A stretch of 64,000 nucleotides of DNA from CAYWIT01 sp964458415 (GTDB taxonomy: Bacteria > Pseudomonadota > Alphaproteobacteria > Micavibrionales > UBA2020): positions 59,355-123,354 of the forward strand of contig CAYWIT010000006.1 in assembly GCA_964458415.1 (NCBI GenBank), given 5' to 3'. Position numbers and translations under genes: made by a program. Below, piece after piece: positions 49,451-58,208 of the stretch. The first letter of the stretch is position 1. Every line of letters begins with the position of its first letter. The notes under the pieces are model-generated. The model was not told where the DNA came from. It saw only the letters and a list, made by a program, of their open reading frames with translations, and did not search any database.

Positions 49451-50568
49451 GTCGGGTAACCTGCCGTGGCAATAGTTTTCTTAATCAATTGTAACCAGAG
49501 CCTGTTGTTTTCCTCCGGATATAGCATTTCCGGCAAAGCATCCACCCGCAAGCCGCGTTTAAGCACAAGCTCCGTCAACGCTTTTTGGTCATCGCTGATA
49601 TGACTGACAAGGCTACGCGTTATGTTGCCGGAATCTGTTGCCACGACTGGTGTACCGCAATAAAGGGCCTCAATAATAACATTGGCAAGGCCCTCACTGC
49701 CGGACAGGTGAATCAGTTTATCAAAGGCTTGATAGTAAAGCGCGAGATGGTCCCGCGGCATTGTATCGATGAAACAAACCCGTTTTTCTTCTTGTAATGT
49801 TTCCATCAGCCAGTTTTTGCGTGTGCCGTCACCAACAAGGACAAAAAAAACATCAGGGTCTGCTCTGCAGGCATTACGGATGATTTCTGCCATAAGGTCG
49901 ATTTTTTTATCGGCATCCAGCCGCATTGTTGATCCGATGATGAAGGCTTTCTCCGGGATTTTTAGTGCGCGGCATAAAGTTATCCTGCATTCCTCGCGGC
50001 TTGCCGACTTTGGAAAAGAAACGGGCTGGGGCACAGTATAAAATTTGCTGTCCGGATATATACGGTTTACAAGCGTTTTACGTTGAATATCATGCAAAAT
50101 AACGACCCTGTCGGCAAGCAGTATGGCAAGGCGTCCGAGCAGATTATTGCGGATAAACATGCGCACTTTATGCTTCCATCCGGCCTTTGTTCGCCAGACC
50201 CTGAAAATGTCGCTGGTAATCCGGATTGCAGAGGGGACATGTTCTATTCTGCCCGCCAGAGCAACGGCTAGGCCGTTGATGCCAACACTGCTAACAGCCA
50301 TAACCATATCCGGCCTCTTTTCACGGATATAATTTCGCATCAGGTGCAGACGGGAAAGAACCGACCGCCCGGGTAAATATCGGGTTATCCCTGTAGACGG
50401 CTGTGGGGCATAAATGGCAAAGTGGCTGGAAATTCTGGCGCTGACTTTTTCTGCGCCGACCAGATCTATTTTATGCTTGGTGGCCAGAGTTTCGGCAATG
50501 CGAAACAAGACGTGTTCCATATTGAGAGCGGTGGCATCTGTCGTCGCTATTATACCAATTATTGCCAC
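49447..50568 (-). CDS. Glycosyltransferase family 4
   Basis: The chosen start is GTG at 50568 with GGAAG upstream, giving 373 aa; a GTG at 50601 would extend further into galE. GT4 motifs are FIIGSTMRLDADKKIDLMAEII and LIHLSGSEGLANVIIEALYCGTPVVATDSGNITRSLV, where SEGLANVIIEAL is the donor site. It is expressed with galE upstream (10-bp overlap) and the sulfotransferase downstream. Confidence 0.87.
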   Translation of the reverse strand: MAIIGIIATTDATALNMEHVLFRIAETLATKHKIDLVGAEKVSARISSHFAIYAPQPSTGITRYLPGRSVLSRLHLMRNYIREKRPDMVMAVSSVGINGLAVALAGRIEHVPSAIRITSDIFRVWRTKAGWKHKVRMFIRNNLLGRLAILLADRVVILHDIQRKTLVNRIYPDSKFYTVPQPVSFPKSASREECRITLCRALKIPEKAFIIGSTMRLDADKKIDLMAEIIRNACRADPDVFFVLVGDGTRKNWLMETLQEEKRVCFIDTMPRDHLALYYQAFDKLIHLSGSEGLANVIIEALYCGTPVVATDSGNITRSLVSHISDDQKALTELVLKRGLRVDALPEMLYPEENNRLWLQLIKKTIATAGYPT

Positions 50569-51572
50569 GGCTGCTTCCGTTTTGCGAGGCGCTCTTCCCA
50601 CAAAAGGGCGCTTTTGACGATAAACGCGAGATCATCGTATTGTGGTTTCCACTTTAACAGTTCACGAATTTTGTTGCTGCAGGCAATAAGGCATGCCGGA
50701 TCTCCCGTTCGTCTTGATGTTTCTTTTATAGATAGTTTTTTATTGGCGCTATGTTCAACAGCTTGCACGACTTCCCGCACGGAAAAGCCGAGCCCATAAC
50801 CACAGTTGGCGATAACGTCTTCTCTTTCCGAAAGAATATATTCGAGCGTCAGGACATGCAGATCGGCTAAATCGCTGACATGAATATAGTCGCGAATACA
50901 AGTGCCGTCCGGCGTCGGATAATCTGTGCCATAAATATCCATGTGTTCGCGTTTTTGTGTGGCGACCTCACAGGCAATTTTGATCAGATGCGTGGCATTT
51001 GGGCCTGACTGACCGCAGCGTTGCTGCGGGTCAGCGCCGGCAACGTTAAAATAACGTAGAATGCCGTAATGCAATCCCCCATTCGATGCCCGCGCTATGT
51101 CTTGCAGCATTTTTTCCGTCATTAGTTTGGAGTGGCCATAGGGATTGATCGGCGTCAGTGCGGCTTCTTCATGGATGGGAACTCGTGCAGGTTCTCCATA
51201 GACTGCCGCTGTTGAAGAGAATACAAAAGCGTCAATAGCATGTGCGGCACAGGCTCGAATTAAACTTAGGCTGTTGCAGGTATTGTTTTGGTAATATTTT
51301 GCGGGGTCAATAACAGATTCGGAAACGATGATACTCCCTGCAAAGTGCAAAACGCCGGTAATAGTATGCGTAGAAAGGATATGCCCTATCAAGGCCGTAT
51401 CACTGATGCAGCCTCGATAAAAATCAATATTATCCGGTATATTTTCCCGAGTGCCGGTTGACAGGTTATCCAGCACAATCGGGGTGTAACCACTATCCAG
51501 CAGGGCATGAACAGCATGCGAACCGATATATCCGGCCCCACCCGTTACAAGAATGTTTCTTTTCTCCGTCAT
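50559..51572 (-). CDS. galE: UDP-glucose 4-epimerase
   Basis: The 337-aa enzyme is a full GalE: NAD site VTGGAGYIGSHAVHALLDSGY, FSSTAAVYGEP, YGHSKLMTEKML (Y-x-x-x-K), LRYFNVAGADP and GTCIRDYIHVSDLADLHVL. It interconverts UDP-glucose and UDP-galactose, or the GlcNAc forms. It leads a minus-strand operon with a glycosyltransferase and a sulfotransferase. Confidence 0.93.
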   Translation of the reverse strand: MTEKRNILVTGGAGYIGSHAVHALLDSGYTPIVLDNLSTGTRENIPDNIDFYRGCISDTALIGHILSTHTITGVLHFAGSIIVSESVIDPAKYYQNNTCNSLSLIRACAAHAIDAFVFSSTAAVYGEPARVPIHEEAALTPINPYGHSKLMTEKMLQDIARASNGGLHYGILRYFNVAGADPQQRCGQSGPNATHLIKIACEVATQKREHMDIYGTDYPTPDGTCIRDYIHVSDLADLHVLTLEYILSEREDVIANCGYGLGFSVREVVQAVEHSANKKLSIKETSRRTGDPACLIACSNKIRELLKWKPQYDDLAFIVKSALLWEERLAKRKQPWQ

Positions 51573-51665
51573 TTGGGTGTCTTATCATAGTTTTTTTACT
51601 AAAGAAAGACTTGTAAATTTGCATAAGTGTAGTATTTAGGGGCGATTAAATAGCGGAGAAGTAAA

Positions 51666-52664
51666 ATGTCTATATTGGTCACCGGCGCGGCCGGATTTAT
51701 CGGGTTTCACACCGTGCAGGCTTTGCTGGAAAAAGGAGAAACGGTTGTCGGCGTCGATAATCTGGTTCCTTATTACGATGTACAGTTAAAAAAAGACCGA
51801 CTGACAGTTTTGTCGCACTATAAAAACTTCACAAATGTGCAGGCCGATATTTCAGACCGTGCGGCTATGGTAAAATTATTTGCCGATTTCCCGCAGATTG
51901 ATGCCATTGTCAATCTGGCGGCACAAGCTGGCGTACGCCATTCGCTGGAGAATCCCTATATTTATGTTGATACCAATATCATGGGGCAGGTTGTCCTGCT
52001 GGAGGAAGCGCGCAAGCTAAAGAACCTTCGTCATTTTGTTTATGCGAGCTCTTCCTCTGTCTACGGCGGTAACACGGAAATGCCGTTTTCCATCGCGCAT
52101 CGTGTAGACAGGCCGTTGGCGGTTTATGCTGCTTCGAAAAAAGCGGGCGAGATGATGGCGTATTCTTACAGTCATCTTTATAATTTACCGACCACAGGGT
52201 TGCGTTTCTTCTCTGTTTACGGCCCTTGGGGGCGTCCGGATATGGCCGCATGGCTTTTTGTCGAGGCTATTTTGACGGGCCAACCGATTAAGGTCTTTAA
52301 TCATGGCCAGATGCGGCGTGATTTCACCTATATAGACGATATTGTCCAGGGCGTTTTGGCCGCTCTCGAGCGCCCCCCCGTCCGGCAGGGAAAGGAGCCC
52401 CCCTTCCGTATCTATAATCTTGGCAATAACCGCAGCGAAGATCTGATGGGTTTTATTTCCATCGTCGAAAAACGCCTTGGGAAAGTGGCTGTGAAGGACA
52501 TGTTGCCGATGCAGCCCGGCGATGTCCCAGAAAGCTTTGCAGATATTACGGAGAGCCAGCGTGATTTAGGCTATAAGCCGATGATTTCCATCAATACGGG
52601 TCTGGTACAATTTATTGACTGGTATCTGGAATACAAGAGCGGGAAGCTGCGGGCGGCGGCGTAA
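51666..52664 (+). CDS. UDP-glucuronate 4-epimerase-like (NAD-dependent epimerase)
   Basis: The 332-aa SDR enzyme has ILVTGAAGFIGFHTVQALLEKGE, DNLVPYYDVQLKKDRL, YASSSSVYGGN, YAASKKAGEMMAYSYSHLY, and LRFFSVYGPWGRPDMA. These features match the LpsL/CapI/WbnF group that makes UDP-galacturonate from UDP-glucuronate. It is divergent from galE. It would add an acidic sugar to the glycan. Confidence 0.87.
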   Translation: MSILVTGAAGFIGFHTVQALLEKGETVVGVDNLVPYYDVQLKKDRLTVLSHYKNFTNVQADISDRAAMVKLFADFPQIDAIVNLAAQAGVRHSLENPYIYVDTNIMGQVVLLEEARKLKNLRHFVYASSSSVYGGNTEMPFSIAHRVDRPLAVYAASKKAGEMMAYSYSHLYNLPTTGLRFFSVYGPWGRPDMAAWLFVEAILTGQPIKVFNHGQMRRDFTYIDDIVQGVLAALERPPVRQGKEPPFRIYNLGNNRSEDLMGFISIVEKRLGKVAVKDMLPMQPGDVPESFADITESQRDLGYKPMISINTGLVQFIDWYLEYKSGKLRAAA

Positions 52665-52670
52665 CCGCAC

Positions 52671-54098
52671 ATGCTTTTTGGCTCCTATACCTTTGTGTTG
52701 TTTTTTGCGCTGGTGATGGCGTTGCATTATGCCCCGTTTTCGTGGCAGCTTAAAAAGTTCAATTTGCTTTGGCTGAGTTATTTGTTTTATGCTGCATGGA
52801 ACCCCCCATTTGTTTTGCTGCTGATATTTTCAACTGTCGTTGATTGGTTGTTGGCGCAACGTATCTACCGGGCCGAGAAACAGGGATATCGGCGGCTGTA
52901 TCTCTATTTAAGTCTGATTGCTAATCTTGGCCTACTGGGATTCTTCAAATATGGCACATTCCTGCTGGAGAACTTTCAGTGGTTGCTGCAGCAAGCGGGC
53001 GTGTCTTACCATCCCGCGATGCCGGATATCATTCTTCCTGTGGGGATTTCTTTTTATACATTTCAGACGTTGTCCTATACGCTGGATGTTTATTACAGGC
53101 GTATGGCGCCGGGACGGTCCTTTCTGGATTATGCCCTTTACGTCACGTTTTTTCCGCAGCTTGTCGCGGGACCTATCGTTCGGGCGGGGGACTTTCTGCC
53201 GCAGTGTGAAGCGCCGCGCCGGGCAACAAGCAGGCAATTGGCCTGGGGTCTTAGCCTGATGATTGTGGGGATGTTTCAAAAAAACGTTTTGGCTGATAGG
53301 GTTTTTGCGCCTGTCGCTGATGCTGTTTTCGGTGCGGAAGGACAGTTATCCTTTATTGAGTCATGGGCGGGTACGCTCGCTTTCACGGGGCAGATTTTCT
53401 GTGATTTTACCGGGTATTCAACTTGTGCCATTGGTGCGGCTTTGTGCCTTGGCTTCGCGCTGCCTGATAATTTCCGCTCCCCTTATGCCGCTATCGGATT
53501 TTCTGATTTCTGGCAACGGTGGCATATTTCATTATCAAGCTGGCTGCGCGATTATCTCTATATCCCTCTTGGTGGTAATCGTCTGGGAAGGCTTCGTACG
53601 CAAATCAATTTGTTGTTGACGATGTTGATCGGGGGGCTTTGGCATGGCGCTTCGTGGACTTTTGTCATTTGGGGAGGATTGCATGGACTGTATCTGATAG
53701 TCGAGCGGGTTTTGTGCAAGACTGTTCCGTCACATGGGGTCTGGCACAGCGGAATGGGGAAAATATTATTGGGGGGCGGAACGTTCATCATTGTCGCGGT
53801 GACGTGGGTTTTCTTTCGCGCCGCCAGTCTGGAACAGGCGCTTTTGTTACTGGCAAGCATGGCGGATATCCGGCATATGGCAGGCGCTGGAAAGGTATTG
53901 CGGGGATCAGAGGCGCTTTATGTCACGGCAACGATGGGTGCAATTCTGACGGCGCACGCCTTTCTGCGCAAGACAAGTCTTGAACGAGTGGCAGAACGGG
54001 CGCCCGTCTGGGTAAGAGGTGTCCTGCCGGGATTGCTTCTTTTTATCATCTATTTGAACACGGGGGACAGTCGTGCTTTTATCTACTTCCAGTTCTGA
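52671..54098 (+). CDS. MBOAT O-acyltransferase (AlgI-like)
   Basis: The 475-aa polytopic protein has MBOAT motifs: YLFYAAWNPPF, LPVGISFYTFQTLSYTLDVYYR, FFPQLVAGPIVR, FWQRWHISLSSWLRDYLYIPLGGNR and LLTMLIGGLWHGASWTFVIWGGLHGLYL, where His in WHG is catalytic. It moves acyl groups, usually acetyl, across the inner membrane to glycans. It lies six bases after the epimerase stop. Its end overlaps the SGNH-like partner by 26 bp. Confidence 0.93.
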   Translation: MLFGSYTFVLFFALVMALHYAPFSWQLKKFNLLWLSYLFYAAWNPPFVLLLIFSTVVDWLLAQRIYRAEKQGYRRLYLYLSLIANLGLLGFFKYGTFLLENFQWLLQQAGVSYHPAMPDIILPVGISFYTFQTLSYTLDVYYRRMAPGRSFLDYALYVTFFPQLVAGPIVRAGDFLPQCEAPRRATSRQLAWGLSLMIVGMFQKNVLADRVFAPVADAVFGAEGQLSFIESWAGTLAFTGQIFCDFTGYSTCAIGAALCLGFALPDNFRSPYAAIGFSDFWQRWHISLSSWLRDYLYIPLGGNRLGRLRTQINLLLTMLIGGLWHGASWTFVIWGGLHGLYLIVERVLCKTVPSHGVWHSGMGKILLGGGTFIIVAVTWVFFRAASLEQALLLLASMADIRHMAGAGKVLRGSEALYVTATMGAILTAHAFLRKTSLERVAERAPVWVRGVLPGLLLFIIYLNTGDSRAFIYFQF

Positions 54099-55152
54099 TC
54101 CCCGCGCTTTGCCCGCGTATGGGTTTGAAAGCACGGCATGGCAGCGCGCGCCGCACGGGGCTGGGCGCTGGACGGTTTTGTTTATTTTTGCTGTATTCGT
54201 TATCACCGTGGGGTTGGCGGAAGCGGGGTGGCGGCTGATGGGCATCAACGAAACATCTGTTTCAGATGATATGCGGCTTTGGTCCATCCAGCGGGATATT
54301 ATCGGCGATGGACGAAACAGTCAGAATATTGTCGCGCTGCTCGGCGGTTCCCGGATGCAGCTGGGGTTCTCGTCCGAGGTTTTCAGGGAGATGTTTCCGG
54401 ATAGAAAACTTGTAAAGCTGGCCATATCAGGCAGTAAGCCAATGGCAGCTTTGCGTGATTTAGCCGAAAATACGGAGTTTAATGGTGTCGCAATTGTTGC
54501 CGTCTATACTTTGGCCCTGACCGCGAAAAGTCTTTATGATCAGCAGCCGTATGTTGATTATTATCACAAAAACTGGACGCTTGATGCTTTTTTGAATCGT
54601 GAGATAAAAACATTTCTTGAAATGCATCTGGTCTCTATGAATCCGAGGGTTAAAACCAAGGATGTTGTTAGGTATTTGATGGATGACGGATCGAAATTGA
54701 AAGGGCATTATCTGAGAATTACGGCAGATCGTTCTTTCTATGCAGACTATAGTAAGGTCAATCCGGATGTTCTGAGAGAAAGAAAAGAGGAGCGTGTAAA
54801 AAGACTATCAAAAAAAGCGGAAGTACCGGTAACGTCAGAGCAATGGTTGAAAAGAACACAGAGGATGGAGGATTATGCCCGGCAGATTATTGCGCGCGGC
54901 GGCCGCGTAGTTTTTGTTCGTTTTCCCGTTGATTATGAAGATTGGAAAGTAACACATGGAAGAATTTACCCTAATGAGGAATATTGGGATGTTTCTGCAG
55001 CGCATAGTCAAGCGACATTTATTCATTTCTCGGATTATTCCCAGCTTCATTTTTCGTCACCGGACGGCTCACATTTAGATAAGCGGGATGCAAAAATATT
55101 TACGCGTAATTTATTGGAGCTGCTTGATAAAAAAGGCATTTTTAGGCCATGA
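54073..55152 (+). CDS. SGNH/AlgJ-like partner of the MBOAT acyltransferase
   Basis: The 359-aa protein starts at GTG with GGGGGA upstream. A membrane anchor at about 33-52 (VLFIFAVFVITVGLAEAGW) is followed by a periplasmic SGNH-like domain: block I LLGGSRMQLGFSSEVF with the Ser nucleophile, and block V SPDGSHLDKRDAK with the D-x-x-H pair. Such proteins (PatB, AlgJ/AlgX, DltD-like) accept the acyl group from an MBOAT and put it on the glycan. The gene pair overlaps, which supports joint function. Confidence 0.72.
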   Translation: MLLSTSSSDPRALPAYGFESTAWQRAPHGAGRWTVLFIFAVFVITVGLAEAGWRLMGINETSVSDDMRLWSIQRDIIGDGRNSQNIVALLGGSRMQLGFSSEVFREMFPDRKLVKLAISGSKPMAALRDLAENTEFNGVAIVAVYTLALTAKSLYDQQPYVDYYHKNWTLDAFLNREIKTFLEMHLVSMNPRVKTKDVVRYLMDDGSKLKGHYLRITADRSFYADYSKVNPDVLRERKEERVKRLSKKAEVPVTSEQWLKRTQRMEDYARQIIARGGRVVFVRFPVDYEDWKVTHGRIYPNEEYWDVSAAHSQATFIHFSDYSQLHFSSPDGSHLDKRDAKIFTRNLLELLDKKGIFRP

Positions 55153-55275
55153 GGGGACTTTTCAATGAAGAAAAAAGTGATGACACGTGGTTAGAATGAG
55201 GGAGTTTTTCTCTTGTCTAATACGGAAACATATGTCATCCATCTACTCAGAGAAATGTTTTTGGAGAACAATTTT

Positions 55276-56343
55276 ATGACAAAATATTGGGCTGATAAAT
55301 CTGTTCTTATTACCGGCGTCTCCGGCACGGTCGGGCAGGAGATCCTGCGGCAGTTGGTCGCGGCTGGGGCGCGATATATTGTTGGTCTGGATCATAATGA
55401 AAGCGCCTTGTTTTTTCAGGAACAGGCTTTTGCCGGTAACCCGGCGGTCAAATTTTTTCTGTGCGATATGACGGATCGGCAGAGCCTTGAAATGCGCATG
55501 CGCGGCTGTGACATCGTTATCCATTGCGCGGCATTGAAGCATGTGCCGCTGTGCGAGAGTTCGCCGCGCTCCGCCATCGCCACAAATATCGAGGGCGTGC
55601 AGAATATGATCGATGCCGCTTTTGTGACGGGTGTGAAGCGTGTGCTGTTTACGTCTTCAGACAAAGCGGTCAACCCCACCAATGTCATGGGGACCACCAA
55701 GCTGATGGGCGAAAGACTGGTGACGGCGGCCAATATGGTCCGCCGCGAGAATGATCCTGTTTTTGGCGTCACGCGCTTCGGTAACGTTCTAGGGTCCAGC
55801 GGTTCGGTCATTCAGGTTTTTAAAAAACAGATTGCCGCAGGCGGACCTGTTACGCTGACGCACAAGGATATGACGCGTTTTGTCATGACGCTTGAACAGG
55901 CGGCTGATCTTGTTTTACGGTCGGCCATGATCTTTCATGGCGGCGAAGTTTTTATCACCAAGATGCCCGTGATGCGCGTCATTGATCTGGCGCAAGTAAT
56001 GATAAAAGAGCTGGCGCCGGTCTATGGCCATGATCCCGCAAAAATTGAAATCAGGACAACGGGGCCACGGCCGGGAGAAAAGATGTATGAGGAGCTGATC
56101 AATACCGAAGAGGTGCGCCGCACGCTGGAAAGCGATGATTTCTTTATTATCCGCCCGGCGCTGGAAGGCGACATTATGCGCTATCAGTATACGGGGATGC
56201 CAGTGCAGCCAGCAAAAATGCCATATACCTCCGACGCCAGCCCGGCAATGACCTGTGCGGCGCTGGAAGAATATCTTTATGCCGGTGCATTGCTTGAAAA
56301 AACAGAGCCGGCGAAAACAACCCTGAAGGTGGTAACAGCATGA
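55276..56343 (+). CDS. Polysaccharide biosynthesis SDR (CapD/PseB-like)
   Basis: The ATG at 55276 has GGAG nine bases upstream and gives 355 aa; an in-frame start at 55213 lacks support. It has VLITGVSGTVGQEILRQLVAAGA, AALKHVPLCESSPRSAIATNIEG, the TSSDKAVNPTNVMGTTKLMGE block with the M-x-x-x-K catalytic set of this family, and TRFGNVLGSSGSVIQVFKKQIAAGGPVTLTH. Members are UDP-GlcNAc 4,6-dehydratases or C5-epimerases. Its stop overlaps the sulfoquinovose synthase start by 4 bp. Confidence 0.9.
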   Translation: MTKYWADKSVLITGVSGTVGQEILRQLVAAGARYIVGLDHNESALFFQEQAFAGNPAVKFFLCDMTDRQSLEMRMRGCDIVIHCAALKHVPLCESSPRSAIATNIEGVQNMIDAAFVTGVKRVLFTSSDKAVNPTNVMGTTKLMGERLVTAANMVRRENDPVFGVTRFGNVLGSSGSVIQVFKKQIAAGGPVTLTHKDMTRFVMTLEQAADLVLRSAMIFHGGEVFITKMPVMRVIDLAQVMIKELAPVYGHDPAKIEIRTTGPRPGEKMYEELINTEEVRRTLESDDFFIIRPALEGDIMRYQYTGMPVQPAKMPYTSDASPAMTCAALEEYLYAGALLEKTEPAKTTLKVVTA

Positions 56344-57503
56344 AAGTAATCGTTCTGGGCGGTGACGGCTATCTGGGGTGGCCTACGTGCATGAATTTGG
56401 CGACGTTGGGGCATGAGGTCTGGGCCGTTGACAATTACCTGCGCCGGCAGATCGCGGAAGAAACGGATTCCGCTGCGCTGTTTCCCAATCCGCGCCTGCC
56501 CGAGCGGGCCGCTATTTTCAAAGCCGCCGCAGGCAAAGATATTCATATCGCGCAGGGTGATTGTGCGGACATGGCCTTCATGGACAAGTTGTTTGCGGAG
56601 GTGCAACCAGACGCCGTCATTCACTATGCCGAACAGCCTTCTGCGCCTTATTCGATGCGCGGCTATGATGAAGCGCGCAAGACGCTGGATAACAATCTGG
56701 CGGCGACGTTTAATACCATTTGGGCCGTTATCAAGAACGTGCCGGACTGCCATATCATCAAGCTGGGCACGATGGGCGAATACGGCACGCCGAATATCGA
56801 TATCGAGGAAGGCTGGATCAATATCGCGCACAAGGGGCGCAGCGAGAAATTCCTGTTTCCCCGTCAGGCGGGTAGCCTCTATCACACGACCAAGGTGCTG
56901 GATACCGATCTGCTGTGGTTCTACGTGCGCACCTACGGTCTGCGTGTGACGGATCTGATGCAAGGCCCAGTCTATGGCATCGTGACTGAAGAAACGAAGC
57001 TGGATGACCGGCTCAAGCCAAATTTTCACTATGACGATATTTTCGGCACGGTATTGAACCGTTTCATGGTGCAGGCCGTGGCGGGTGTGCCATTGACCGT
57101 TTACGGCAAAGGGGGGCAGACCCGCGGCTATCTCAATATTCTCGACACGCTGCAATGCGTTCATCTGGCCATGAGCCATCCGGTCGATAAAGGGCAGCTC
57201 CGCATTTTTAACCAGTTTACCGAGCAGTTTAGCGTCAATCAGCTGGCCGACCACGTCAAGCGCGTTGGCGACGGTATGGGACTGAACGTCAAGGTGGACC
57301 ACATTCCCAATCCGCGCAAGGAAATGGAAGACCATTATTACAATGCCATCAATACAGGCTTCAAAGAGCTTGGTTTGCAGCCGCATCTGCTGACTGATGA
57401 ACGGCTGGTGGAAATGATCGGCGAAGTTGCGAAATACAAAGACGGCATCGATGCCCGCAAAATTCTGCCGCGGGTGAGCTGGAACGCCAGAAAGACGGCC
57501 TGA
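56340..57503 (+). CDS. sqdB: UDP-sulfoquinovose synthase (SQD1/SqdB)
   Basis: The 387-aa SDR matches SQD1 throughout. It has MKVIVLGGDGYLGWPT for NAD, GTMGEYGTPNIDIEEG with catalytic T144, SLYHTTKVLDTD with Y181 and K185, GKGGQTRGYLNILDT, FNQFTEQFSVNQLADHVKRVG, and the C-terminal DARKILPRVSW. SQD1 joins sulfite to UDP-glucose to form UDP-sulfoquinovose. It is translationally coupled to the CapD-like gene and lies end-to-end with an APS reductase gene, a sulfite source. No sqdD/sqdX-type lipid transferase is recognised here, so the sugar may enter a glycan instead of SQDG. Confidence 0.93.
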   Translation: MKVIVLGGDGYLGWPTCMNLATLGHEVWAVDNYLRRQIAEETDSAALFPNPRLPERAAIFKAAAGKDIHIAQGDCADMAFMDKLFAEVQPDAVIHYAEQPSAPYSMRGYDEARKTLDNNLAATFNTIWAVIKNVPDCHIIKLGTMGEYGTPNIDIEEGWINIAHKGRSEKFLFPRQAGSLYHTTKVLDTDLLWFYVRTYGLRVTDLMQGPVYGIVTEETKLDDRLKPNFHYDDIFGTVLNRFMVQAVAGVPLTVYGKGGQTRGYLNILDTLQCVHLAMSHPVDKGQLRIFNQFTEQFSVNQLADHVKRVGDGMGLNVKVDHIPNPRKEMEDHYYNAINTGFKELGLQPHLLTDERLVEMIGEVAKYKDGIDARKILPRVSWNARKTA

Positions 57504-57506
57504 TTT

Positions 57507-58208
57507 TTATTTTCTGGCGGTGCCCGACAGGTGGATGCCGCATTCGGTTTTTCCGGTGCCGGCCCAGCGCCCGGACCGGATATCATCGATGCTGACGGGA
57601 AGCTGTGTACAGCTGGCGCAGCCAACAGAGGTATAGCCCTTTTCCCACAAGGGGTGGCGCGGCAGATCATAAGCCTCAAAATAATCACGGATGGCGCCCG
57701 ATGTATATCCGGCCAGTGGATTGATTTTCAGCTTGTTGTCAACAAATTCGATGGACGGCAGTGCGGCGCGGTGATGGTTGTGGAAGTGCTTTCGCCCGCT
57801 GATCCATCCGGCAAAGGGAGCAAGAGCGCGCTCTAGTGGCAGAACCTTGCGTTGATGGCAGCAGGCATCCGGATCTTTTTGCCAGAGATTTTCCTGTGGA
57901 TCGGTAAATTGAAGCTGAAACGGATCCGGACGGAGGGTGTGTACTTCCGCCAGCCCCAGCCGGGTGCAAAGCGCGTCACGATAGGCGAGGGTTTCATCAA
58001 AATGTTTCAGTGTGTCAAGAAAAAACACCGGAACCGTTTTGTCCACCGTGGAAAGCATATGCAACAAAACCGCAGATTCCGTGCCGAATGACGAAACCAT
58101 GGCAATTTTTCCCGGCATTTCTTCGACCAGAAAGGCGCGCATCAATGCGGCACCGTCAAGGGCGGAGAATTTTTCTATCAGCTGACGGCGTGTCAGGGGT
58201 TCAGGCAT
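57507..58208 (-). CDS. cysH: Assimilatory APS reductase (CysH family, 4Fe-4S type)
   Basis: The 233-aa protein has the P-loop-like VSSFGTESAVLLHML, and the four cluster cysteines: C116 and C117 in DACCHQRK, C197 and C200 in GCASC. Catalytic C223 is in TECGIH. The CC plus CxxC set marks an APS rather than PAPS reductase. The product is sulfite. The substrate loop reads SGRKHFHNHHRAALP, while the family usually has GRKRFQ, a small deviation. It overlaps wecA by 8 bp and faces sqdB with three bases between stops. Confidence 0.93.
   Translation of the reverse strand: MPEPLTRRQLIEKFSALDGAALMRAFLVEEMPGKIAMVSSFGTESAVLLHMLSTVDKTVPVFFLDTLKHFDETLAYRDALCTRLGLAEVHTLRPDPFQLQFTDPQENLWQKDPDACCHQRKVLPLERALAPFAGWISGRKHFHNHHRAALPSIEFVDNKLKINPLAGYTSGAIRDYFEAYDLPRHPLWEKGYTSVGCASCTQLPVSIDDIRSGRWAGTGKTECGIHLSGTARK

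Noticed and set aside
56277..57386. A 369-codon open frame on the minus strand over the sulfoquinovose synthase gene.
   Set aside because: It mirrors sqdB almost completely; the plus-strand product has full family motifs, while the antisense translation has none.
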